Assembly: GCA_041916775.1 (NCBI GenBank)
Contig: JAYRYZ010000010.1
Location: 1 to 64,000 of the forward strand
Length of the DNA: 64,000 nucleotides
From: UBA2357 sp041916775
GTDB taxonomy: Bacteria; Pseudomonadota; Gammaproteobacteria; Burkholderiales; Rhodocyclaceae
Direction of reading: 5' to 3'
Shown here: piece after piece, positions 17,001-25,197 of the stretch
Numbering within the stretch: position 1 is the first letter of the stretch
Layout of the letters: each line of letters opens with the position of its first letter
Translations under genes and position numbers: made by a program
Notes under the pieces: generated by a model
What the model was told of the DNA's origin: nothing
Database searches by the model: none
Seen by the model: the letters and a program-made list of their open reading frames with translations, nothing else

Positions 17001-18038
17001 TTACTTCTTTGCCTTCTCGATGTCGGCGAGCATCGCGTCCAGCATGGCGATGCCTTCGGCACCGAGCCTCTCCTCGATGACCTTGCGCACCGCGGGTTGC
17101 GCGACCGCGGCAAACTTGGCGGATTCCTCGGCCGAGACCGCGTTCACTTCCATGCGCTTGCCGAGCTTGGGCAGGCCCTTGTCGGCCGAGGCCTCGATGA
17201 TGCGCGAGATGCCGCGACCGGCGTCGACCGCCACCGCAGCGGCAGCATCCACCACCTTGCGCTCAGCCGGCGTCAAGCCGTCGTAGAAGGCCTGATTCAT
17301 CGTCCACACATAGGGCGTGATCACGTGGTTGGTGATCGACAGGTACTTCTGCACCTCGTCGAACTTGGCGAAGGCGATGATCGGGATCGGGTTCATCTGA
17401 CCATCCGCGACGCCGGTCTGTAGCGCGGTGTATACCTCCGCCCAGGGCAGCGGCGTGGGCTGGCCGCCGAGCGACTTCACCGTGGCCTCGTGCGTCGGCA
17501 GGGTCATGGTGCGGATGCGCAGGCCTTCCATGTCGGCGGCGGTCTTGATCGGGCGCTTGCTGTTGCTGATCGCGAAGAAGCCGCCGGAGTCGAGCAAGCC
17601 GAGCACCTTCAGCCCGGTCTTGGCGGAGAGGTCGGCGGCAAACTTCTTGCCGAAGTCGCTCTCGAGGTTGATCACCTTGTGGGCGACGCTCACGTCCGGG
17701 AAGGCGAAGGGCATGTCGAAAACGCCCACCAGCTTGTAGTGCGCCGAGACGCCGCCTGCCGAGGAGATCACCGATTCGACCAAGCCGTCGCGCACCTGCT
17801 GGATCACCTCGTCGTCCTTGCCGAGCTGTCCGTTGGGGAAGAGCTGCACGGTGATGCTGCCATTGGTGCCGGTCTCGACCAGGCTCTTGAACACCGCCGC
17901 CATCGCACCCGAGTGCGTGTCGAAAGGGCTCTCGGGGTTGAGGTGGGCAAGACGCATGGTCTTCTGCGCGAAGGCGGGCGCGGCGAGCAGACTACCGGCG
18001 GCGAGCGCGGTGACGGCAAGTTTCTTCAGGCTGATCAT
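17001..18038 (-). CDS. TRAP transporter substrate-binding protein (DctP type)
   Basis: This 345-residue periplasmic receptor of a tripartite ATP-independent transporter has a Sec signal peptide MISLKKLAVTALAAGSLLAAPAFA. A DctP-like body follows, with LAHLNPESPFDTHS and the family ligand-binding segment LPWAEVYTALQTGVADGQMNP; the TRAP anchor arginine is in GLRIRTM. It lies between the membrane subunits (upstream) and dpaL (93 bases downstream). It should therefore bring in the substrate of the carbamoylase/DpaL pathway. The ligand cannot be read from the sequence. Confidence 0.93.
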   Translation of the reverse strand: MISLKKLAVTALAAGSLLAAPAFAQKTMRLAHLNPESPFDTHSGAMAAVFKSLVETGTNGSITVQLFPNGQLGKDDEVIQQVRDGLVESVISSAGGVSAHYKLVGVFDMPFAFPDVSVAHKVINLESDFGKKFAADLSAKTGLKVLGLLDSGGFFAISNSKRPIKTAADMEGLRIRTMTLPTHEATVKSLGGQPTPLPWAEVYTALQTGVADGQMNPIPIIAFAKFDEVQKYLSITNHVITPYVWTMNQAFYDGLTPAERKVVDAAAAVAVDAGRGISRIIEASADKGLPKLGKRMEVNAVSAEESAKFAAVAQPAVRKVIEERLGAEGIAMLDAMLADIEKAKK

Positions 18039-18147
18039 GTTGCGTTCTCCAGGGTCACAGGGGGGGCAGGGAATCGTCCGCCCGGCGATGCCGGACGAAC
18101 GGGGGCGGAACGGGATGTTCCAATTCGGTTGAAGCTGCTCATCCGCA

Positions 18148-19440
18148 TCAATTGGTCGTCAATCCGAGCAAGCGCGGGATCGCGAGGGTCAGGCCGGGCC
18201 AGTAGGCCACTGCAAACAGCACGACGAGCTCGGCGATGAGGAACGGCCACAGCGCATGCGCGATGCGCTCGATCTTCTCGCCGGTCACCGAGGCGAGCAC
18301 GAACAGGCAGGCACCGACCGGTGGCGTCATGAGCGAGATGTTGAGCGCCAGCACGATCATGATGCCGGCGTGGATCGGATCCATGCCGATCGTCACCGTC
18401 AGCGGCCCGAGCACCGGCGCGAGGATGATGAGGAGGGCGTTGATGTCCATGAACATGCCGATCACCAGCAGCAAGGCGAGGATCATCGCCACCACCACCG
18501 CCGGGTTTTCCGACACCGCGAGGAAGGCAGCCGCGATCGCCTGCGGGATCTGGTTGAAGGTCATCCACCAGCCGATGATCGAGGCCGAGGCGATGATCAG
18601 GAATACCACCCCGGTGATGCGCGCGGTGCGGACCAGCATCTCCACCAGATCGCTCCAGGCGACCTTGCGATACACGAACACCCCCATCACCAGCGCGTAG
18701 AACACCGCGATCGAGGCGGCCTCGGTGGGCGTGGCGACCCCGCCAAGGATCGCTCCGAGGATCATCACCGGCATCACCAGCGCGGCGAGACCGTCCTTGA
18801 ACGCGACGAGGATACGTATCAGGCTGGGACGATGCTCGCCCTTGGGCAGGTTAAGTCGCCGACCGAGCCCGGCGATCACCGCCATGCATACCAGGCAGAT
18901 CAGCAGCCCCGGCAGAATACCGGCGGCGAAGAGCCCGGCCACCGACACGCCCATCAGCGAACCGTAGATCACCATCAGGTTGGAGGGCGGTATGGTCGGG
19001 CCGATGATCGAGCCGGCTGCGGTTACCGCGCACGAGAACGGCCGGGTGTAGCCCTGCTTCACCATCGCCGGCACCAGCGTGTTGCCGAAGGCGGCCGCAT
19101 CCGCTGTCGCCGCACCCGAGAGCCCGGCGAACATCACCGAAGCCAGCATGTTCGAATGCGCCATGCCGCCACGCAGGTAGCCGACCAGCGCATCCGCGAG
19201 CCCGATCAGGCGATCGGTGATGCCGGAGCGATTCATGATCTCGCCGGCGAGGATGAAGAACGGCATCGCCAGAAAGGTGAAGAGATCCAGCCCGGCAAAG
19301 AAGCGCTCCGGCGCCATCGCCAGGAAGCGCCCGCCCGGATCTATGGTCCACATCCCGACCAGACCGGTGAGCCCCAGCACATAGCCGACGGGCATGCCCA
19401 GCACCATCAGCCCCACGAAGGTCAGCGCGACGTAGATCAT
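18148..19440 (-). CDS. TRAP transporter large permease (DctM type)
   Basis: This 430-residue polytopic membrane protein has about 12 hydrophobic segments and typical DctM motifs such as GMPVGYVLG, FIL AGEIMNRSGITDRL, GLSGAATADAAAFG and PPVGACLFV. It forms the ion-driven transport channel with the small permease. The ATG at 19440 overlaps the small-permease stop by four bases. The binding-protein gene follows 109 bases later. Confidence 0.93.
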   Translation of the reverse strand: MIYVALTFVGLMVLGMPVGYVLGLTGLVGMWTIDPGGRFLAMAPERFFAGLDLFTFLAMPFFILAGEIMNRSGITDRLIGLADALVGYLRGGMAHSNMLASVMFAGLSGAATADAAAFGNTLVPAMVKQGYTRPFSCAVTAAGSIIGPTIPPSNLMVIYGSLMGVSVAGLFAAGILPGLLICLVCMAVIAGLGRRLNLPKGEHRPSLIRILVAFKDGLAALVMPVMILGAILGGVATPTEAASIAVFYALVMGVFVYRKVAWSDLVEMLVRTARITGVVFLIIASASIIGWWMTFNQIPQAIAAAFLAVSENPAVVVAMILALLLVIGMFMDINALLIILAPVLGPLTVTIGMDPIHAGIMIVLALNISLMTPPVGACLFVLASVTGEKIERIAHALWPFLIAELVVLFAVAYWPGLTLAIPRLLGLTTN

Positions 19441-19970
19441 GGGCACACCACCACATCGGGATTGCGCGCAAGGCGCAGTTGGTCGCGGACTGCGACGAGG
19501 ACGAGCTGCACCACAGCCAACGCGGCCGCAACCGGCACCGCGGCGAAAGGCACGGACTTGGACATGCCGTAGATCATCGTCGTGACACGGCCACCTCGGT
19601 CGACCATGCCGAGGCCGTACCAGAAGAGTGCGGCGAAGAAGACGATCGCGAGCAGATCGAGCAGCGCAAGCAGGATCCGGCGAAACAGCGACGGCAGGGT
19701 CGCAAACAGCATCTGCACACCGATGTGCTCGCGCCGGCCGATACCGCTGGAGACGGCGAGCAAGGCCACCCAGATCATCAGGTAGCGCGCGGCCTCCTCC
19801 ATGAAGGTGATCGGCAGCGGCCACACGTAGCGCACCACGACGCCCAGCCACACGTCCAGCACCAGCAGGATCAGCAGCACCACGCACACCGCATCCACCG
19901 CCCGCGTGAGCCCCCGGCTCAAGCGCTCGGCCGCGCGCGCGGCGCCCTCCAGCTCCATCGAATCCTGCAT
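19437..19970 (-). CDS. TRAP transporter small permease (DctQ type)
   Basis: This 177-residue protein has four predicted membrane helices, beginning around VCVVLLILLVLDVWLGVVVRYV. The DctQ hallmark TFMEEAARYLMIWVALLAVSSGI comes after it. It partners DctM and is the first gene of the operon that runs through the binding protein, dpaL and both carbamoylases. Its promoter must lie in the 151-base gap shared with the divergent RpiR gene, which holds two inverted repeats. Confidence 0.9.
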   Translation of the reverse strand: MQDSMELEGAARAAERLSRGLTRAVDAVCVVLLILLVLDVWLGVVVRYVWPLPITFMEEAARYLMIWVALLAVSSGIGRREHIGVQMLFATLPSLFRRILLALLDLLAIVFFAALFWYGLGMVDRGGRVTTMIYGMSKSVPFAAVPVAAALAVVQLVLVAVRDQLRLARNPDVVVCP

Positions 19971-20005
19971 CAGCGGTCTCCTCTACGCCCAGCCCGGTCA
20001 CACAT

Positions 20006-20045
20006 CTGGTGCATGAACAAGCGTGGATCTTGTTGTATGCACCAG
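20006..20045. promoter_or_regulatory. Nested 40-base inverted repeat, TRAP/RpiR divergent gap
   Basis: Outer arms CTGGTGCAT (20006-20014) and ATGCACCAG (20037-20045) enclose inner arms AACAAG (20016-20021) and CTTGTT (20029-20034). Likely a regulator site controlling the TRAP operon, or the RpiR gene, or both. No firm -35/-10 was assigned. Confidence 0.5.
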
Positions 20046-20076
20046 TCTGGATCAGTAATTTTAGAAAATCAATTGT

Positions 20077-20092
20077 TGAAACCTAAATTTCA
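20077..20092. promoter_or_regulatory. TGAAA-N6-TTTCA inverted repeat before the RpiR gene
   Basis: Five-base arms in an AT-rich patch about 30 bases upstream of the regulator gene. Repeats of this general form are used by some RpiR-family regulators, so autoregulation is possible. Arms are short, so chance is not excluded. Confidence 0.3.
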
Positions 20093-20121
20093 GATATCGT
20101 GGCGTCTGATCAGCAAGCGCT

Positions 20122-21033
20122 ATGCCAGCCGCTCTGGAACGCTCAATGAATGCCTACAGAAACGCAGGGCCTCGCCCTGCCCGACAGTCCGGCAACACGC
20201 TGGAGAAACGGGTCAAGTCCTGCTACGAAAGCCTGCCCAACAGCGAACGACAGGTTGCGGACCTGCTGTTGAACTTTCCCGGCCACCTCGTCACACACTC
20301 CGCCACCGAGATCGCGCAACTTTCCGGCACCTCCAAGGCCGCCGTCACCCGCCTCATCCAGCGCCTCGGCTTCGCCAGCTACACGCAAGCCCGTGCAGAA
20401 GTGCGTAACGCGCAGCAGTGGGGGTCACCTGTTTATCTGGACAACCCCGCCGCGGCTCCGACCGACCTGCACTCGGCGCTGGCCACGCACCTCGCGGCGG
20501 ATCTCGAAATCCTGCAGAAATCCCTCGCCGGCCTGGCGCAGGAGGACCTCGATTCCCTCGTCGACGCGCTCCGCGACGCTCGTCGCGTGCTCGTCATCGG
20601 CCACCGCAACAGCGCCCTGCTCGCCACCTACCTGCGCGGCCAGCTCGGCCTGCTGCGCGACAACGTCGAGCTCGCCCCGATGCAGGGTGAAACCCTCGCC
20701 GAGGGACTGCTCGGCCTCGGCCCGCAGGATCTGCTCCTCGCGGTCGGATTCCGCCGCCGGGTGCCGAGCTTCCTCACCGCGCTGGACATCGCCCACCGCA
20801 CCGGCACCCGCATCGCAGTGATCACCGATCCCTCCGGCGCAGCGCTGGCCCGCCAGGCGCACTGGGTGCTCACCTGTCACTGCCGCGGCGCATCCATCTT
20901 CGACAGCTATGTCGCCGCGGTCAGCCTGATCAACTACCTCGCCACCCACCTCGCCCACCACCTCGGCCCCGCAGCCCGCGCACGGCTGAGGGAAATAGAG
21001 GAGTTGCACGAGGCGCTCGGGGATCTCGTGTAG
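20122..21033 (+). CDS. RpiR/MurR-family transcriptional regulator
   Basis: This regulator of about 303 residues has an N-terminal RpiR helix-turn-helix (about 30-100; ESLPNSERQVADLLLNFPG, then HSATEIAQLSGTSKAAVTRLIQRLGF). A C-terminal SIS sugar-isomerase-like ligand domain follows (about 135-270; RRVLVIGHRNSALLATYLRGQL). The family usually senses phosphosugars or small metabolites. It is divergent from the TRAP/dpaL/carbamoylase operon, which is the obvious target. ATGs at 20122 and 20146 are both possible starts; neither has a strong ribosome site. Confidence 0.88.
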   Translation: MPAALERSMNAYRNAGPRPARQSGNTLEKRVKSCYESLPNSERQVADLLLNFPGHLVTHSATEIAQLSGTSKAAVTRLIQRLGFASYTQARAEVRNAQQWGSPVYLDNPAAAPTDLHSALATHLAADLEILQKSLAGLAQEDLDSLVDALRDARRVLVIGHRNSALLATYLRGQLGLLRDNVELAPMQGETLAEGLLGLGPQDLLLAVGFRRRVPSFLTALDIAHRTGTRIAVITDPSGAALARQAHWVLTCHCRGASIFDSYVAAVSLINYLATHLAHHLGPAARARLREIEELHEALGDLV

Positions 21034-21038
21034 CAGGC

Positions 21039-22517
21039 TCAGTCGGGCGCTCGGTCACGAGGCACGGCGCAGTTGGCGGCGTTCCACTGCTGAAACGCCA
21101 GTGGCCGTATCCCGAAACGAATCGCGTTGCCGGCATGGAGGGCACGGAACTCGTCCTGCACCAGTTTCATGAAGCGCGCGTGATCGGCTTCGGCGACGCC
21201 GGAGGGAAGGTGCGCGCGGATGGTCGCCTCGTCGGCAGACTGATTGCCAAGGACGATTGCGCGGATCGCCTCGGCAAGCGCCTGGCGGTGACGCAGGCGG
21301 AAGATGTCGGGCTGGATCATCTCGCGGCGCACCGCGACATATTGCCTACATGCGCTCTCGTAGGCCGCGACATACACATCGCGCAGGAGCTCCACGCGGT
21401 TGAGCTCGTACACACCGAGCAGGGCATCGACATAGAGCTGCTGCGGCACATCGATGAAGGTGAGCGGGCAGAGGTTGCTGCGGATCAGCGGAATGTTCGC
21501 GGCGAGCCGCGAGACGCGCTTGTTCACGTCCTCGAAGGGCTGCAGGTAGGGCAGATGCACCATGAGGAAGAAGCTCTGCTCGAAGGGGTCCTCGATCTCG
21601 CCCGCCATCTGCAGCACGATACCGAAGAGCTCCTCGACCGCCTGCGGCAGCGCCAGCGGCAGATAGACACTGCCGCCTATGCCCACCGGGCGGCTGCGCA
21701 GGCGACCCACGGCGAGCGGGTCGGCCATCAGCCCGTCGGCGAGCAGCGCGTGCAGGGCGATGATGGATTCCGGGTCGATACCGACCTCGCCGCTGCCATG
21801 CACGAGATATTCGATGGCCGCCTTGTGGTTGAGGATCATCTGGGTTTCCAGCGCATCCTTCTCGCTCGCTTGCTGGCCGTGCGCGATCAGACGTGCGGTG
21901 TCGAGCCAGCTGTAGGTGTTGCCCTCCAGCCGCGACGACGCCCAGGAGAGGTCGATCAGCAAGCGGTTGAGGATGTCGCGCGCAAAGGTGCCGGCCGGCA
22001 TCTGCTCCGCGGGCGAGCGCCCCATGCTGTGCAGTTGGCTGCGCAGGGCAGCGGGCAGGTAGGCACTGTGGTTCGGATGGTACTGCTCGAGAAAGGCGGT
22101 CTCGTAGCCCACCGGGTGGCGTTGCTGGCGTGGCCGGCCGACAAGCGCGCGAATTGCTTCACCTTCCGGCGAAAGCGCGATAACGGCGTCTTTGGCGCGA
22201 TACGCTGCCATCGGGCTTTGCAGCAGGTACGTCAGCGCGTTTCCGGACTCAGGATCTGGCGCGACTCCGCCAGCATGCTCCGCCCGAGACCAGCCATCCA
22301 CCTGATGACCGGCGGGAACATAGCGTGTTGCGCGTGCCTCACCCAAGCTGCGGATCCGGCCTAGCTCGACGAGCATTGCGAGCCTGCGCTGCAGTGTCCG
22401 TCGCGACACGCGGCTCCCGAGCATGTCGAGCAGCTTGTCGATACCGACGCCTTCAGGATGGCGTGCGATGAGGCTGGCGATGTGATCCAGTTCTTGATCT
22501 GGGCGTCTGACAGGCAT
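21039..22517 (-). CDS. HTH-Fic family protein with non-canonical active-site motif
   Basis: This 492-residue protein has an N-terminal winged-helix segment (about 5-65; DKLLDMLGSRVSRRTLQRRLAML) and a Fic domain in the second half. Canonical AMP-transferring Fic enzymes have HPFx(D/E)GNGRxxR. Here the loop is LQPFEDVNKRVSRL, with Gln for the catalytic His and VNK in place of GNG. The inhibitory-helix motif SSRLEGN (the [S/T]xxxE[G/N] pattern) is intact near residue 195. The enzyme may be inactive as a classical AMPylator, or catalyse a different reaction, or act mainly as a regulator. The upstream gap carries repeated ATTGGCGC elements, suggesting autoregulation by its own HTH. Confidence 0.8.
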   Translation of the reverse strand: MPVRRPDQELDHIASLIARHPEGVGIDKLLDMLGSRVSRRTLQRRLAMLVELGRIRSLGEARATRYVPAGHQVDGWSRAEHAGGVAPDPESGNALTYLLQSPMAAYRAKDAVIALSPEGEAIRALVGRPRQQRHPVGYETAFLEQYHPNHSAYLPAALRSQLHSMGRSPAEQMPAGTFARDILNRLLIDLSWASSRLEGNTYSWLDTARLIAHGQQASEKDALETQMILNHKAAIEYLVHGSGEVGIDPESIIALHALLADGLMADPLAVGRLRSRPVGIGGSVYLPLALPQAVEELFGIVLQMAGEIEDPFEQSFFLMVHLPYLQPFEDVNKRVSRLAANIPLIRSNLCPLTFIDVPQQLYVDALLGVYELNRVELLRDVYVAAYESACRQYVAVRREMIQPDIFRLRHRQALAEAIRAIVLGNQSADEATIRAHLPSGVAEADHARFMKLVQDEFRALHAGNAIRFGIRPLAFQQWNAANCAVPRDRAPD

Positions 22518-22530
22518 ATCCGGACGTTAA

Positions 22531-22605
22531 ATTGGCGCGATATCGCATTATCACGCCACGTCGAATTGGCGCACAAGTAAAATACTCGCCCAGTATTGCG
22601 CCAAT
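22531..22605. promoter_or_regulatory. Three ATTGGCGC elements upstream of the Fic gene
   Basis: ATTGGCGC occurs at 22531-22538 and 22565-22572 in direct orientation and at 22598-22605 inverted (GCGCCAAT). ATCACGCCA also occurs twice in the same gap. These fit an operator array for the HTH-Fic protein encoded immediately downstream on the minus strand. Confidence 0.45.
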
Positions 22606-22648
22606 AATCACGCCATACGCGACACCTGCCTCGGCACCACCCTTCGTG

Positions 22649-23641
22649 TCACATCAGTCGCACCAGTGGCGACTCATCCATCAGCGCCACCTGCTCGCGC
22701 AGCGCCAGGATGTGGTCCTGCCAGTAGCGCGGGGTGTCGAACCAGGTGAACGCCGCCGGAAAGGCCGGATCCGCCCAGCGGCTGGCGATCCAGGCCGGAT
22801 AGTGGATGAGGCGCAGGGTACGCAAGGCCTCGACGAGGTGAAGCTCGCGTGGGTCGAAATCATGAAAGCAGCCGTAGCCCTCCAGCACCGCGTCGAGCTG
22901 GCGCGCCATGTCCTGCGGCTCGCCCGACAGCAACATCCACAGGTCCTGGATCGCCGGTCCGTTACGGGCATCGTCGAAATCCACGAAATGCGGCCCCGTA
23001 TCGGACCACAAGACGTTGCCGGCATGGCAATCGCCGTGCAGGCGAATGTGCGTGACCGCCCCCGCACGCGCATAGCATGCGCGCACGCCGTCCAGCGCCT
23101 GTTCGACCACCGAGGACCAGGCGGTACGCAGCTCCGCGGGGATGAAGCGGCTCTCCCGCAGCGCCGCGTAGGGCGACTCGCCGAAGCTCGCGATGTCGAT
23201 CGCCGGGCGCTCGACGAAGGACGTGAGTGCTCCCACCGCATGGATGCGCCCGAGGAAGCGCCCCATCCACTCCAGCACCGCCGTGTCCTCCAACTCCGGC
23301 GTGCGCCCGCCCTGGCGCGGAAACAGCGCAAAGCGGTATTCGCCCGAGGTGATCAGGCTCTCGCCGGCAAAGCGGAGCGCCGCCACCACCGGAATCTCGC
23401 GCTCGGCAAGGTCGGCGACGAAGGCATGCTCCTCGCGGATGGCGGCGTCCGACCAGCGCCTGGGGCGGTAGAACTTGGCGATCAGCGGCGGGCCGTCCTC
23501 GAAACCGATCTGGTAGACCCGGTTCTCGAAACTGTTGAGCACCTGCAGCCGGCCATCGCAGACGAGGCCGGTGGATTCGATCGCGGCGAAGATGCGCTCG
23601 GGCTCGAGTGCGGCAAAGGGCAGATCGGCAGTGTCGGTCAT
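22649..23641 (-). CDS. srkA: SrkA/RdoA-type stress-response serine/threonine kinase
   Basis: This 330-residue APH-fold protein kinase is like E. coli SrkA (YihE), which counters death under envelope and oxidative stress. Visible motifs are the catalytic loop RLHGDCHAGNVLW and the metal-binding HFVDFDDARNGPAIQDLWML. The start at 23641 gives MTDTADLPFAALEPERIFAAIE, as in the family. The open frame continues 53 codons upstream into the intergenic region, without support. It is divergent from the toxin-antitoxin pair. Confidence 0.88.
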   Translation of the reverse strand: MTDTADLPFAALEPERIFAAIESTGLVCDGRLQVLNSFENRVYQIGFEDGPPLIAKFYRPRRWSDAAIREEHAFVADLAEREIPVVAALRFAGESLITSGEYRFALFPRQGGRTPELEDTAVLEWMGRFLGRIHAVGALTSFVERPAIDIASFGESPYAALRESRFIPAELRTAWSSVVEQALDGVRACYARAGAVTHIRLHGDCHAGNVLWSDTGPHFVDFDDARNGPAIQDLWMLLSGEPQDMARQLDAVLEGYGCFHDFDPRELHLVEALRTLRLIHYPAWIASRWADPAFPAAFTWFDTPRYWQDHILALREQVALMDESPLVRLM

Positions 23642-23801
23642 GGGCGAAGCAGCGCGTGCGCTCTCGGTTTGCGGCAGCCTGCAGCCGCGGGAGAGCGGAT
23701 GTTCGCACGAAATGCGCGTCCATCCTCGCCACATTGAACCTCCAGGACGGCGCCACGTCCAGGACAGGTCTTCAAGATTGGATGAACGTAACGCAGCCAT
23801 C

Positions 23802-23834
23802 TATACTTCGTAAGTACATCTGGTCTCACGAGAC
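23802..23834 (+). promoter_or_regulatory. Promoter and operator of the toxin-antitoxin pair
   Basis: A -10-like TATACT (23802-23807) has TTGGAT 18 bases upstream. Two inverted repeats overlap or follow it: TACTT-CGT-AAGTA (23804-23816) and GTCTC-AC-GAGAC (23823-23834). This is the usual arrangement for autorepression by a ribbon-helix-helix antitoxin. Confidence 0.45.
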
Positions 23835-23839
23835 GCATC

Positions 23840-24133
23840 ATGCCCAAGGAAGCCGTCTTCACCATGAAACTCGAGCCGGAACTCCGCGCAGAGTTCATTG
23901 CCGCAGCGGAAGCCTGCCATCGCCCAGCATCGCAGATCATGCGCGAGTTGATGCGCGAGTTCGTCCAGCGCCAGCGCGAGGCGCGCGAGTACGAGGAGTT
24001 TCTTCGCAGCAAGGTCGCGAATGCACGCTCACAGATCCAGATTGGCGACTACACCAGCGCGGACGAAGTCGAGGCCCGCTTCGCGGCACGACGTGCCGAG
24101 CTTTTGGCAAAGGCCGGTGACACCAGCGCATGA
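23840..24133 (+). CDS. Ribbon-helix-helix antitoxin (ParD-like)
   Basis: This 97-residue protein has an N-terminal ribbon-helix-helix fold (VFTMKLEPELRAEFIAAAEA, then PASQIMRELMREFV). A charged helical tail of about 45 residues should wrap the toxin. It is co-translated with the toxin: the stop overlaps the toxin start by four bases (ATGA). In this family the antitoxin represses its own promoter. Confidence 0.8.
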   Translation: MPKEAVFTMKLEPELRAEFIAAAEACHRPASQIMRELMREFVQRQREAREYEEFLRSKVANARSQIQIGDYTSADEVEARFAARRAELLAKAGDTSA

Positions 24134-24420
24134 GGGTATTGTGGGCGACAGCCGCCGAGCAGGACCGCGCCGATGTATTCGACACCATCAGCCAGGAGAA
24201 CCCTCTCGCGGCCATCCGGATGGATGCGCTGTTCTCCGAATCGGCAGCCCTTCTCGCGACACATCCAAACCTCGGAAAGCGAGGCCTGATTCACGGTACA
24301 CGGGAGCTGATCCCACACCCAAGTTACCGCCTGGTCTATGAAGTGCAGGACGACGCGGTATGGATACTGGGGCTGGTACACACCGCAAGGATGTGGCCAC
24401 CAAGGGGTGGTCACCCGTGA
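24130..24420 (+). CDS. RelE/ParE-superfamily toxin
   Basis: This 96-residue toxin of the RelE/ParE fold has an N-terminal helix WATAAEQDRADVFDTISQENP, a middle LATHPNLGKRG segment and the C-terminal strand motif RELIPHPSYRLVYEVQDDAVWILGLVH. The last motif resembles ParE (gyrase poison) or YoeB-type proteins; the target cannot be decided from the sequence. It ends 72 bases from the end of urtE, in the opposite orientation. Confidence 0.82.
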   Translation: MRVLWATAAEQDRADVFDTISQENPLAAIRMDALFSESAALLATHPNLGKRGLIHGTRELIPHPSYRLVYEVQDDAVWILGLVHTARMWPPRGGHP

Positions 24421-24492
24421 GTCCCCAAGCCACGCTCGGCCAGCGCTTCGGTGGCACGCCAGCGAAGCCGCTCGCAGGCCGATCGGCTGAAA

Positions 24493-25185
24493 TCACACCG
24501 CCAGCGCCTCCCGCACCCCGTCGGCGTCCATGTTGGCGCCGTCGCCGCGCATCACGATCTCGCCGCGTTCCATCACCAGGTATTGGTCGGCGAGCGAGCG
24601 GGCGAAGTCGTAGTACTGCTCGACCAGCAGAATCGCCATCTCGCCGGTCTCCGCGAGGCTGCGGATCGCGCGCTCGATGTCCTTGATGATGGAAGGCTGG
24701 ATACCCTCGGTGGGTTCGTCGAGGATGAGCAGCCTGGGGCCGAAAGCGAGCGCGCGGCCGATGGCGAGCTGCTGTTGCTGCCCGCCGGAAAGATCGCCGC
24801 CGCGGCGATGCATCATCTGCCGCAGCACCGGGAACATCTCGAAGATACGCGCCGGGATGGGTTCGCCGCGCGGCCGGGTGGCGAGGCCCATGAGCAGGTT
24901 CTCCTCCACCGTGAGGCGCGGGAAGATCTCGCGCCCCTGCGGCACGAAGCCGATGCCGGCGCGCACCCGATCGTAGGACGGCGCGCGGGTGATCTCCGCG
25001 CCGTTGAAGTGGATGCTGCCGCGTGCGGCAGGCACCAGGCCCATCAGCGTCTTCAGCAGCGTGGTCTTGCCGACGCCGTTGCGCCCTAGCAGCGTGGTCA
25101 CCTTTCCGATTGGCACTTCGAACGACAGGCCGCGCAGGATGTGGCTGCCCCCGTAATACTGGTTGAGGTTCTCGACTTTGAGCAT
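24493..25185 (-). CDS. urtE: Urea ABC transporter ATP-binding protein
   Basis: This 230-residue ATPase of the branched-chain amino acid/urea class (LivF-like) has Walker A GRNGVGKT, signature LSGGQQQQLAIGRAL and Walker B LLILDEP, then TEGIQPSII. This spelling is characteristic of UrtE. It is the last gene of urtBCDE, 12 bases after urtD. Confidence 0.95.
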   Translation of the reverse strand: MLKVENLNQYYGGSHILRGLSFEVPIGKVTTLLGRNGVGKTTLLKTLMGLVPAARGSIHFNGAEITRAPSYDRVRAGIGFVPQGREIFPRLTVEENLLMGLATRPRGEPIPARIFEMFPVLRQMMHRRGGDLSGGQQQQLAIGRALAFGPRLLILDEPTEGIQPSIIKDIERAIRSLAETGEMAILLVEQYYDFARSLADQYLVMERGEIVMRGDGANMDADGVREALAV

Positions 25186-25197
25186 GGCGGGTTCCTG

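Noticed and set aside
18148..20001. One long protein joining the two TRAP permeases
   Set aside because: The upstream part is a shifted frame of the small permease. The large permease starts at 19440 with a standard N-terminus and a four-base overlap.
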